Source of the DNA: Methanobacteriota archaeon
GTDB taxonomy: Archaea; Halobacteriota; Halobacteria; Halobacteriales; Halalkalicoccaceae
NCBI GenBank assembly: GCA_022561895.1
Contig: JADFQH010000152.1
Coordinates: 1 to 7,208 of the forward strand
DNA length: 7,208 nt
Reading direction: 5' to 3'
In this document: one piece after another, positions 1 to 5,873 of the stretch
How positions within the stretch are numbered: position 1 is the stretch's first letter
Layout: each line of letters begins with the position of its first letter
Position numbers and translations under genes: made by a program
Notes under the pieces: generated by a model
The model's database searches: none
Told to the model about the DNA's origin: nothing
The model's input: only the letters and a program-made list of their open reading frames with translations

Positions 1-966
1 TATGTCGATAAGAAGCTGGCCGGGGTCCACGCCGTCCAGACTCTCGGCCGGCTCAACCGTATCGCCCCCGGCAAGGAGGACACGTTCGTCCTCGACTTCG
101 TAAACGACGAAGAGACCATCTTCGAGGCGTTCCAGCCCCACTACGAGCGCACAACGGTCGAGGAGACAACGGACCCACAACACATCTACCAGCTCGAATC
201 CGAACTCGACGCCTTCCGTGTCTATACCCGAGCGGAGATAGACGAGTTTGCGGCCGCCTTTTTCAGCCCCGACAACAGGGGCACGGAGCAGGCCCACGCG
301 AAGCTGAACAGTCATATCAAGCCCGCGCGTGACCGATTCCGCGCACTCGATGAGGAGCAACAGGACGCCTTCCGATCCAAACTCAAATCCTATCTTCGTC
401 TCTATAAGTTCCAATCACAGGTCGTGAACTACGCCGACACCGACCTCGAGAAGCTCTACACGTTCGGGCGCTTCCTCTATAAGGAACTCCCGAGAGAGCC
501 GGGCGAGTCGCGCGTCGAGTTCGAGGACGAACTCGCGCTTCAGTACTACCGGGTCGAGAAGATGAACGAGGGCCGGATCGAACTCGACCAGCAGGGCGGC
601 GAGGTCTCGAGTCCGACCGAAACGGGCACCCGAAGTCAGGAAGACGAGGAGGTCGAACTCTCGACGCTCGTCGAGCGGATCAACGACACGCTCGGCACGG
701 AGTTCACCGCCGCGGATCAGCTCTTTCTCGACCAGCTCACAGAGGACGCGCTCGACGACGACCACCTCAGACGGTCTGCGAAGTTAAACACCGAGGACAA
801 CTTCGCACTCGAATTCGACGGGACGATCACCGATCTGTTCATCGACCGGCGAGAACAGAACCGGGAGCTCTTCGCCAAGTTCATGGACAACGACGAGGTG
901 CAGGATCTCATCACTGAACACCTGAGGCGTGAGGTCTACGAGCAGAGTCAAGAACAGGCAGGATAA
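1..966 (+). CDS. hsdR: Type I restriction endonuclease R subunit (HsdR), C-terminal part, 5' end outside window
   Basis: The reading frame is open from the first base to the TAA at 964-966, giving 321 residues with no start in the window. The visible protein opens with superfamily 2 helicase motif VI: residues 11-20 read AVQTLGRLNR, then PGKEDTFVLDFVND. This block is typical of HsdR subunits, which use ATP to translocate DNA and cut it far from the HsdS recognition site. The rest is an acidic, helical C-terminal region of the kind that docks HsdR to the HsdM/HsdS core. The nuclease domain and helicase motifs I-V must lie to the left, as HsdR is usually about 1000 residues. No hsdM or hsdS is visible. 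The end looks intact and the gene converges on the regulator gene with 37 bases between stops. Family assignment is firm; subtype is not. Confidence 0.9.
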   Translation, partial: YVDKKLAGVHAVQTLGRLNRIAPGKEDTFVLDFVNDEETIFEAFQPHYERTTVEETTDPQHIYQLESELDAFRVYTRAEIDEFAAAFFSPDNRGTEQAHAKLNSHIKPARDRFRALDEEQQDAFRSKLKSYLRLYKFQSQVVNYADTDLEKLYTFGRFLYKELPREPGESRVEFEDELALQYYRVEKMNEGRIELDQQGGEVSSPTETGTRSQEDEEVELSTLVERINDTLGTEFTAADQLFLDQLTEDALDDDHLRRSAKLNTEDNFALEFDGTITDLFIDRREQNRELFAKFMDNDEVQDLITEHLRREVYEQSQEQAG

Positions 967-981
967 CCGAGTGAGCGTTCA

Positions 982-986
982 TTTTT
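982..986 (+). terminator. Possible T-tract terminator after hsdR
   Basis: Five T residues lie 16 bases after the hsdR stop, in the 37-base gap between convergent genes. Archaeal transcription often ends at short T-runs without a hairpin. The tract is short, so this is only a candidate. The opposite strand offers only a TTTC stretch after the dtxR stop, so no clear terminator is visible for the minus-strand operon. Confidence 0.25.
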
Positions 987-1003
987 GAGAAACCGAAGCC
1001 GGA

Positions 1004-1438
1004 TCAGTCCGCGGGCTCCTCGATACAGGCTTCGAGGCTTTCACAGACGTCGCTGTCGGCGGCAAAGCAGTCGGGGCATTCGGATCTGCGGTCGATGATG
1101 GTGTCGAGGCGTTCTGCGACGGTGTCGTCGATGACGCTTTCGAGTTCGCGCGCTTCGTCGCGGAACTCCTCGACCTCCAAAACGTTCACGAGAAATCGCT
1201 CGATGATACAGTACGTCTGGAGTGCCTTTCGCGCCCGAGCGATCCCCTCGTCGGTGAGCGAAGCGCCCTTGTACTTCTCGTGATCGACGAGCCCGCGATC
1301 TTCGAGCTTGCCGATCATCTCGTTGACGCTCGCGGGGCTGACCTCCAAGCGATCGGCGAGCGCGCCGGTCGCCGCCGGCCCGTTCTCCGCTTCCTGCACC
1401 ACGTAGATCGCCTTGAGATACTGATCTGCTGTGTTCAT
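1004..1438 (-). CDS. DtxR/SirR-family metal-dependent transcriptional regulator, Cys-rich C-terminus
   Basis: This 144-residue protein has the DtxR/MntR layout. A winged helix-turn-helix spans residues 5-65 (ATGALADRLEVSPASVNEM, then GKLEDRGLV). A helical dimerisation domain follows, with ERFLVNVL at 80-87 and VAERLD at 107-112. There is no SH3-like third domain. Family members repress iron or manganese genes when loaded with metal, so a role in controlling the upstream Fe-S/ferritin-like genes is a reasonable inference. By hand alignment the classical ligands are mostly missing: DtxR M10, H79, H98, C102 and H106 fall at Q6, Y76, R93, R97 and S101, while E100 remains. The last 25 residues carry C121, C124, C132 and C138 (C-x2-C-x7-C-x5-C). 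I chose the ATG at 1438 because homologues begin near this MNTADQYLKAIY sequence and GGAGG lies 7 bases upstream. It is the last gene of the operon. It probably belongs to the haloarchaeal SirR/Idr group. Confidence 0.88.
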   Translation of the reverse strand: MNTADQYLKAIYVVQEAENGPAATGALADRLEVSPASVNEMIGKLEDRGLVDHEKYKGASLTDEGIARARKALQTYCIIERFLVNVLEVEEFRDEARELESVIDDTVAERLDTIIDRRSECPDCFAADSDVCESLEACIEEPAD

Positions 1439-1554
1439 GCGAGTTCCTCCGGAACGAGTGTGAACAAGGAGAACGCGAAGCGTTCGACTGTGTTCATGCG
1501 AACCACCTCGTGGTGAGCATGAGCAGGGAACAGCTGTGCTGTGAGTGTGTTCAC
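1435..1554 (-). CDS. Small ORF (39 codons) in the dtxR leader, coupled to dtxR
   Basis: A GTG start at 1554 opens a 39-residue frame with a second in-frame start, ATG, at 1497, where a 20-residue version would begin (MNTVERFAFS...). The stop is the TGA at 1437-1435, which overlaps the dtxR ATG as ATGA. Both starts are preceded by a GAGGTGG Shine-Dalgarno-like sequence. The frame spans two of the three tandem repeat units described under the repeat. I recognise no protein family. The peptide may matter less than the act of translating it, which would carry ribosomes to the dtxR start. It could also be a chance reading of a repeated leader. Peptide expression has not been shown. Confidence 0.4.
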   Translation of the reverse strand: MNTLTAQLFPAHAHHEVVRMNTVERFAFSLFTLVPEELA

Positions 1555-1615
1555 AGCGACCACCTCGGGGATCGAGCGGGAGCGAGGAACACACGGAGTG
1601 TACGATCCTGTTCAC
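1436..1615 (-). repeat. Three imperfect tandem units (61, 57, 59 bases) of start codon + triloop hairpin + Shine-Dalgarno
   Basis: Read on the minus strand, units start at 1615, 1554 and 1497, and the next start is the dtxR ATG at 1438. Each opens with RTGAAC (GTGAACAGG, GTGAACACA, ATGAACACA; dtxR itself ATGAACACA). The 14-base word TCGCATGAACACAG occurs identically at 1501-1488 and 1442-1429. About 12 bases after each start is a short hairpin with a three-base loop: 1591-1601 (4-base arms), 1530-1542 (ACAGC/GCTGT) and 1471-1485 (GAACGC/GCGTTC). Each unit ends with a Shine-Dalgarno-like GAGGTGG or GGAGG. In the second and third units this lies in a hairpin: 1502-1514 (ACCAC/GTGGT) and 1443-1455 (GTTCC/GGAAC). 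The first unit's version (1558-1573) is degenerate. Arm sequences change while pairing is kept. Confidence 0.8.
1443..1455 (-). promoter_or_regulatory. Hairpin holding the dtxR Shine-Dalgarno sequence
   Basis: The minus strand reads GTTCC GGA GGAAC, a perfect 5-base stem with a 3-base loop. The GGAGG that sets the dtxR start at 1438 spans the loop and the 3' arm, 7 bases before the ATG. In the folded RNA the site would be partly hidden. Ribosomes translating the small ORF upstream pass straight through this stem, so opening it by coupled translation is an inference from the layout. Confidence 0.5.
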
Positions 1616-1625
1616 GGTGGTTCAT
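1551..1625 (-). CDS. Small ORF (24 codons) linking ferritin-like gene to the leader repeats
   Basis: The ATG at 1625 overlaps the ferritin-like stop (ATGA, 1625-1622). The frame runs 24 codons to a TGA at 1553-1551 that overlaps the GTG start of the next small ORF (GTGA). The peptide is basic (MNHREQDRTLRV...) and unlike the acidic proteins around it, which argues against a conserved structural role. The repeat alignment instead places a GTG at 1615 at the start position of this unit; that frame is fused in phase to dtxR. I favour the 1625 start only because of the stop/start overlaps on both sides. No family is recognised. Confidence 0.32.
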   Translation of the reverse strand: MNHREQDRTLRVFLAPARSPRWSL

Positions 1626-2122
1626 TCGCGCGCCTCCATGATTTCGGTCACTTCGCGGACGCCCTCTTCTTCCTCGGCGCGGATCTCCCGAAGCGTGCCC
1701 AGCACCTGCTCACGATCGATCGCGAACTCGGCGTCGCTCGCCTCGATCGCCTCGATGAGGTCGTCGTAGAACTTGTACGCTGTTTCCTCGCTGTGGAGCT
1801 GATCATACAGAATACCGTCGAAGTCCTCGGGTTTGGTCTGACCGTACTGGCCACGGACGAGCGCCTCGATCTCCTCGAAGGCGACGCTTTCGGCATCGAG
1901 TTCGTCGATGAGCGCTTCGAGGCGCTCTCTATGTTCGGCCGACTCCTCTGCGGCGTGCGAAAGTAGCTCCTCGATCCCATCGCCGAGTTCGGCCTGCTCT
2001 TCGGCCGAGAGTGACTTGTGGTGATGGTAGGCGCGCGCCTCGACGACCTCTTCTAAGACGATTCCGATCTGGAGCAGTCGGGCGAGCTGTCGATCGGAGC
2101 CAATGTGGGTTGCAAGGCTCAT
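1622..2122 (-). CDS. Ferritin-like/rubrerythrin-type putative iron-binding protein
   Basis: This 166-residue acidic, all-helical protein matches the ferritin-like four-helix layout. Acidic and histidine clusters recur once per helix: LEEVVEARAYHHH (23-35), AAEESAEH (57-64), EETAYKFYDDLIEAIE (112-127) and EIRAEEEEGVREV (146-158). Such proteins bind iron at a carboxylate-bridged di-iron centre and oxidise or store it. No rubredoxin domain or Cys motif is present. The fourth helix has EEEEG where many ferritin-like proteins have an E-x-x-H ligand pair, so the site may be atypical. The ATG at 2122 is chosen because upstream codons in frame lack family-like sequence and overlap sufD. It lies 49 bases after sufD and precedes the dtxR leader, with its TGA overlapping a downstream ATG. 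Membership of the superfamily is good; the exact activity is unknown. Confidence 0.75.
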   Translation of the reverse strand: MSLATHIGSDRQLARLLQIGIVLEEVVEARAYHHHKSLSAEEQAELGDGIEELLSHAAEESAEHRERLEALIDELDAESVAFEEIEALVRGQYGQTKPEDFDGILYDQLHSEETAYKFYDDLIEAIEASDAEFAIDREQVLGTLREIRAEEEEGVREVTEIMEARE

Positions 2123-2171
2123 ACCGGCCCCCGAAACCGTTCGAAAACAATACAGCCAGCGTGCATACCCC

Positions 2172-3389
2172 CTATCGGAGCCGCTCTTTGATACGTCCTT
2201 CGAGGTCCTCACGCAGCTCCTCGACCTCGACCTCGTCGAGAACCGGCACGAAAAAGCCTTCGACGAGCATGTTTTTGGCCGCCTGCGGGTTCACGCCCCG
2301 TGAGGTCATGTAGAACAGATCCTCCTTGTCGATCTGTCCCACCGTCGCCGAGTGACTCGCCTCGGTGTCGTGATTGTTGATGATGAGCTTCGGGGAGGCG
2401 TCGGCCTCGCTCTCATCCGAGAGCATCAGCGTGTTCTCGCGCTGGTAGGAACTGGTGTTCCACGCCATCGAGCCAACGTCCTGGACGCCCTCGTAGACCG
2501 ACCGCGAACGGTCGTCGAGCACGCCGCGGGTCACGAGATCGGCGGTCGTGTGTTCCGCACGATGCCAGACCCGCGAGTTGATATCGAAGTGCTGGTCGTC
2601 GTGGCCGAAAAACGCTCCGACGATCTTCGTCTCCGAGCCCTCGCCAGCAAGCGTCGTCTCGACGCCGGACTTCGTGAGGCGCGAGCCGAGATTGCCCTCG
2701 ATCCAGCTGATCGTCGAGTACTGGTCGGTGAGACCGTGTTTCAACGTGTAGTTGTACGTCTCCTCATCCAGATCCTGCAGGCTGCCGTACTGGACGTGGC
2801 TGTTTTCGCCTGCTGCGATCTCGACGATCCCACTGTAATACCGGCCTTCGTCGCTGTCGACCTCGCTACCCGTCGACTGGCGTTCGAGGATCGTCACCGA
2901 ACTCGATTGTTCAGTGACGACGAGCGTGTAGTTAAACAGCGATCGGGAGTTCATCGTCGTCCGGATCGTCACGTCCTCGGCATCGACGTTTTTCGGGACG
3001 TAGATCACAGTCCCCGTCGTAAACAGTGCCGTCGAGAGCGCCGTCAGGTAGTTCTCTTGAGGATCGATGATCGAGCCGAAGTTCTCGCGTACCAGATCCT
3101 CATGCTCGCGTGCAGCCTCCGCGAAGGGAAGCACCTCGACCTCCTCGGGTCCGACCTGATCCTTCTCTTCGGCCGCATTGAGCGGATCGACCAGCGCGTC
3201 GAAGTCCAGATCCTCGAGGTTCGTCCACCGGCGACCGGGCGTCTGGATCACGCTCGGAAGGTCGAGTCCTTCGAGCGAGTCGAGTGCCTCCAGTCGCGTC
3301 TCTAAGAGCCATTCGGGTTCGTCGAGCGACTCGGAAATCTCGCGAACAGTCTCTTCGGAGATGTTCGCGTGCTGGATTCCGGCGCTCAT
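2172..3389 (-). CDS. sufD: SufD, Fe-S cluster assembly scaffold subunit
   Basis: This 405-residue protein has the SufB/SufD beta-helix core and the shared C-terminal block ASHSATVGQIDKEDLFY (345-360). H346 appears to match the E. coli SufD histidine (H360) implicated in cluster assembly. SufD pairs with SufB, and the pair sits on a SufC dimer (SufBC2D) in the cytoplasm, building Fe-S clusters from sulfide and iron. The N-terminal helical region includes DEPEWLLETRLEAL (23-36), a signature also present in SufB. No cysteine is present, which suits the partner role of SufD rather than the cysteine-using role of SufB. The start ATG overlaps the sufB stop by four bases (ATGA), and GGAGG lies about ten bases upstream inside sufB, so the two are probably translationally coupled. 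Length and motifs look intact. Confidence 0.93.
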   Translation of the reverse strand: MSAGIQHANISEETVREISESLDEPEWLLETRLEALDSLEGLDLPSVIQTPGRRWTNLEDLDFDALVDPLNAAEEKDQVGPEEVEVLPFAEAAREHEDLVRENFGSIIDPQENYLTALSTALFTTGTVIYVPKNVDAEDVTIRTTMNSRSLFNYTLVVTEQSSSVTILERQSTGSEVDSDEGRYYSGIVEIAAGENSHVQYGSLQDLDEETYNYTLKHGLTDQYSTISWIEGNLGSRLTKSGVETTLAGEGSETKIVGAFFGHDDQHFDINSRVWHRAEHTTADLVTRGVLDDRSRSVYEGVQDVGSMAWNTSSYQRENTLMLSDESEADASPKLIINNHDTEASHSATVGQIDKEDLFYMTSRGVNPQAAKNMLVEGFFVPVLDEVEVEELREDLEGRIKERLR

Positions 3390-4804
3390 CCGAGCGATCC
3401 CTCCATTTCGAGTTCGATGAGGCGGTTGAGTTCAACCGCGTACTCGATGGGCAGCTCCTCGGTGATCGGCTCGATGAAGCCCGAGACGATCATCTGTTTT
3501 GCGTCGTCGTCGTCCAACCCCCTCGACTGGAGATAGAAGACGTCCTCGTCGCCGATCTTGCCGACAGTCGCCTCGTGGGCCACGTCGACGCGGGACTCGT
3601 TGATCTCCATATACGGCATCGTATCCGAGATGGACTCGTTGTCGAACATCAGCGCGTCACACTCGACCGCAGTGCTCGAATCGTATGCGCCATCCGAGAT
3701 GTGGACCAGTCCTCTGTAGTTCGTTCGCCCGCCGTCCTTGCTGATCGATTTGGACTCGATGGTCGAATTAGTACGAGGTGCGTTGTGATAGACCTTTGCG
3801 CCGGTGTCGATGTCCTGTCCCTCGCCCGCGAACGCAATCGAAATGTGGTTCGCGCTCGCGCCCTTTCCTTTGAGGATCGTACAGGGATAGAGCATCGTGG
3901 CTTTCGAGCCCATGCTTCCTGAAACCCACTCCATGCGCCCGCCCTTCTCGGCGATCGCCCGCTTCGTGTTGAGGTTGAAGGTGTTTTTCGACCAGTTCTG
4001 AACAGTTGAATACTGGACGTGGGCGTCCTCGCCCACGAACACCTCGACACCGCCCGAGTGGAGGTTGTGCGTGCCGTATTTCGGTGCCGAACAGCCCTCG
4101 ATGTAGTGGACTTCCGAGCCTTGCTCAGCCACAATAAGGGTGTGTTCGAACTGGCCCATCCCTTCCGAGTTCATGCGGAAGTAGGCTTGGACGGGCATCT
4201 CGACGGTGACGTCCTCGGGAACGTAGACGAAGGATCCCCCACTCCAGACCGCGCCGTGGAGTGCGGCGAACTTGTTGTCGCTCGGCGGAACACACCGCGT
4301 CATGAAGTATTCTTTCACGATCTCGGGGTGGTCCTGGACGGCTTGGTCCATGTTCATGAAGACCACGCCCTTTTCTTCCCACTGCTCCTGCATGTTCTGG
4401 TAGACGACCTCGCTTTCGTACTGTGCTCCGACCCCCGAAAGCGATTCGCGCTCTGCCTCGGGGATGCCGAGCTTCTCGAACGTATCCTTGATGTCTTCCG
4501 GGACATCTTCCCAGGAGTCGACACTGCCGCGGGCTTCGACGTCGGGGCGGATATACGGAATGATCTCTTCGACATCGAGCTGGGTGAGATCGGGCTGGCC
4601 GGGCCAATCCGTTGGGAGTGGCATGTTCTGGTAGTGTTCGAGCGCGCGGAGTCGACGGTCGAGCATCCACTCGGGTTCGTTTTTGTCCTCGCTGATGAGG
4701 CGGACGACCTCCTCGGTCAGCCCTTTTTCCGAACGGAATGCGGATCGCTCCTCGTTTTTGTGATCGAAGCGCTCCTGATTCTTGCTGAGTTCTTCTGAGC
4801 TCAT
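3386..4804 (-). CDS. sufB: SufB, Fe-S cluster assembly scaffold subunit
   Basis: This 472-residue protein is a complete SufB. It has the N-terminal helical region (EPEWMLDRRLRALE, 43-56), then the long beta-helix with NSEGMGQFEHTLIVAEQGSEVHYIEGCSAP (about 212-241), and a C-terminal block with HEATVGKIGDEDVFYLQSRG (410-429). C382 (TAVECDALMF) appears to match E. coli SufB C405, the proposed cluster-building cysteine, and H410-E411 match the neighbouring H433-E434. It forms the scaffold with SufD and SufC for new Fe-S clusters in the cytoplasm. It starts 31 bases after sufC and overlaps sufD by four bases. The 31-base gap has no clear Shine-Dalgarno sequence before the ATG, unlike sufC, sufD and dtxR. 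Nothing suggests damage. Confidence 0.96.
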   Translation of the reverse strand: MSSEELSKNQERFDHKNEERSAFRSEKGLTEEVVRLISEDKNEPEWMLDRRLRALEHYQNMPLPTDWPGQPDLTQLDVEEIIPYIRPDVEARGSVDSWEDVPEDIKDTFEKLGIPEAERESLSGVGAQYESEVVYQNMQEQWEEKGVVFMNMDQAVQDHPEIVKEYFMTRCVPPSDNKFAALHGAVWSGGSFVYVPEDVTVEMPVQAYFRMNSEGMGQFEHTLIVAEQGSEVHYIEGCSAPKYGTHNLHSGGVEVFVGEDAHVQYSTVQNWSKNTFNLNTKRAIAEKGGRMEWVSGSMGSKATMLYPCTILKGKGASANHISIAFAGEGQDIDTGAKVYHNAPRTNSTIESKSISKDGGRTNYRGLVHISDGAYDSSTAVECDALMFDNESISDTMPYMEINESRVDVAHEATVGKIGDEDVFYLQSRGLDDDDAKQMIVSGFIEPITEELPIEYAVELNRLIELEMEGSLG

Positions 4805-4835
4805 TGTTGTATGATAGTAGTGGTTTGCGTGCGAT

Positions 4836-5759
4836 TCAGGCCGTCTGGTAGACTTCCTCGCGGACCCAGTCGTAGCCCTCGTCCTCTAACTTCTCTGCGA
4901 GTTCCGCATCCCCGCTCATGGCGATCTCGCCCTCGAGCATGATGTGAACTCGGTCCGGCTCGACGTAATCAAGGATGCGCTGATAGTGCGTGATCTGAAG
5001 GATCCCCGTCCCCTGCTCGTCGCGAAGCGCGTTGATCCCCTTCGAAACGTCCTGGAGGCGGTCGATGTCGAGCCCGGAGTCGATCTCATCGAGCACGGCA
5101 ACCGACGGTTCGAGGAGTGCTGCCTGTAGCACCTCGTTCTGTTTCTTCTCCCCACCGGAGAAGCCAGCGTTGAGGTATCGTCGGGCGAACTTCTCGTCCA
5201 TGTCGAGCATCTCCATCTTCTCCGAGAGAAGCTGCTGGAACTCCGCAACGCCGATCTCGCCCTCTTCGACATTGCCTTCCATCGGGCTCGTATCGTAGCC
5301 GGTGTCCTCCGATTCGGTTCGCTTCGGCTCTTCGCGCTCTTCGTCCTCGAACAGCTCCTCTCGCTCGTCGAACTTGGCGTTGACCGCCGTCCGAAGGAAG
5401 TTCGACATCGTCACGCCCTCGATCTCGGCGGGGTACTGAAAGCCCAAAAAGACGCCGAGTGCGGCGCGCTCGTTCGGTTCGAGTTCGAGCAGGTTCCACG
5501 TCCGTTTGTCCTCGGGGATCTCGAACTCCTCGCCGAAATCACCCTCTTCGAGATGGATCAGCACCTCGCCGTCAGTGACTTCGTAGGCCGGGTGGCCCGC
5601 GATGACTTTCGCGGTGGTGGATTTCCCGCTCCCGTTGGGACCCATGAGTGCGTGGATCTCCCCGGAGCGAACCTCGAGGTTCACTCCGTTCAGAATCGGC
5701 TCTGTCTCGTCGTCGTCCGCGACTTCCGCGTGAAGGTTTTTGAGTTCAAGTGTTGCCAT
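4836..5759 (-). CDS. sufC: SufC, ABC-type ATPase of the Fe-S assembly complex
   Basis: This 307-residue ABC ATPase powers the SufBC2D complex. Walker A is GPNGSGKST (40-48), the Q-loop Q108 lies in FQYPAEIEGVTMSNFLR, the signature is FSGGEKK (200-206), Walker B is VAVLDEID (220-227), followed by D-loop SGLD and H-loop H258. FQYPAEIEGV and GEKKQNEVLQ are SufC-specific rather than transporter-like, and there are no membrane segments. It is about 50 residues longer than typical bacterial SufC (about 250). The extra length lies in acidic insertions at about 70-90 and 132-170, a common type of change in haloarchaeal proteins. It is the first gene of the operon, with GAGGAG five bases before the ATG and a candidate promoter upstream. 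Confidence 0.95.
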   Translation of the reverse strand: MATLELKNLHAEVADDDETEPILNGVNLEVRSGEIHALMGPNGSGKSTTAKVIAGHPAYEVTDGEVLIHLEEGDFGEEFEIPEDKRTWNLLELEPNERAALGVFLGFQYPAEIEGVTMSNFLRTAVNAKFDEREELFEDEEREEPKRTESEDTGYDTSPMEGNVEEGEIGVAEFQQLLSEKMEMLDMDEKFARRYLNAGFSGGEKKQNEVLQAALLEPSVAVLDEIDSGLDIDRLQDVSKGINALRDEQGTGILQITHYQRILDYVEPDRVHIMLEGEIAMSGDAELAEKLEDEGYDWVREEVYQTA

Positions 5760-5764
5760 GGTGG

Positions 5765-5770
5765 CTCCTC
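5765..5770 (-). promoter_or_regulatory. Shine-Dalgarno sequence of sufC
   Basis: The minus strand reads GAGGAG, then CCACC, then the sufC ATG at 5759. Spacing of five bases is suitable and confirms the start. Its first three bases overlap the right arm of the palindrome at 5768-5783. Confidence 0.6.
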
Positions 5771-5783
5771 TAATCGTTTAGAG
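5768..5783. promoter_or_regulatory. 16-base palindrome CTCTAA-N4-TTAGAG, candidate operator before sufC
   Basis: The sequence ctctaatcgtttagag has perfect 6-base arms around a 4-base centre. It lies 9-24 bases before the sufC start, between the candidate TATA element and the ATG and about where transcription should begin. A repressor bound here would block initiation. The TTAG/CTAA words recall half-sites of bacterial DtxR operators, but the order of the halves differs. Linking it to the DtxR-type regulator of the same operon is inference. Confidence 0.45.
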
Positions 5784-5796
5784 TGACGGCTGTGGC

Positions 5797-5813
5797 GTCC
5801 ATAATGCTTTCGT
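5797..5813 (-). promoter_or_regulatory. Candidate archaeal promoter (BRE/TATA) for the suf operon
   Basis: The minus strand reads CGAAAGCATTATGGACG, resembling a haloarchaeal purine-rich BRE followed by a TATA-like CATTATG. A start site about 25 bases downstream would fall near 5777, inside the palindrome, giving a short leader that contains the sufC Shine-Dalgarno sequence. The TATA match is imperfect, and an alternative AT-rich word (GTAATAC, 5813-5819) lies next to it. Confidence 0.35.
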
Positions 5814-5873
5814 ATTACTCGGGGATCAATTCTCGGATTGGAAACTTTCCTTTGTCAATAGACAACACACGGA

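Noticed and set aside
993..1002. ccgaagccgg hairpin after dtxR as a terminator
   Set aside because: The stem is only three bases, followed by TTTC rather than a T-run, and is likely to occur by chance.
1004..1615. A 203-residue version of the regulator starting at GTG 1615
   Set aside because: The extra 59 residues are a reading of the tandem leader repeat, are Ser/Arg/Cys-rich and unlike the protein, and the family starts at the ATG at 1438, which has its own GGAGG.
1436..1615. CRISPR array
   Set aside because: The units are contiguous and imperfect, with no constant repeat and unique spacers, and they contain start codons and Shine-Dalgarno sequences.
1622..2212. Ferritin-like protein extended upstream to 2212
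   Set aside because: The extra 30 residues overlap the end of sufD in another frame and do not look acidic or family-like. The ATG at 2122 is the natural start.
2352..3305. Long plus-strand frame opposite sufD (317 codons)
   Set aside because: It is the antisense shadow typical of GC-rich genes. It is rich in Arg/Val/Leu, has no recognisable domain, and the sufD frame on the other strand is certain.
4019..4798. Long plus-strand frame opposite sufB (259 codons)
   Set aside because: Antisense shadow of sufB, for the same reasons.
5840..5850. Palindrome ggaaactttcc after polB as a terminator
   Set aside because: The arms are 5 bases with a 1-base centre, too tight to form a hairpin, and no T-run follows on the minus strand.
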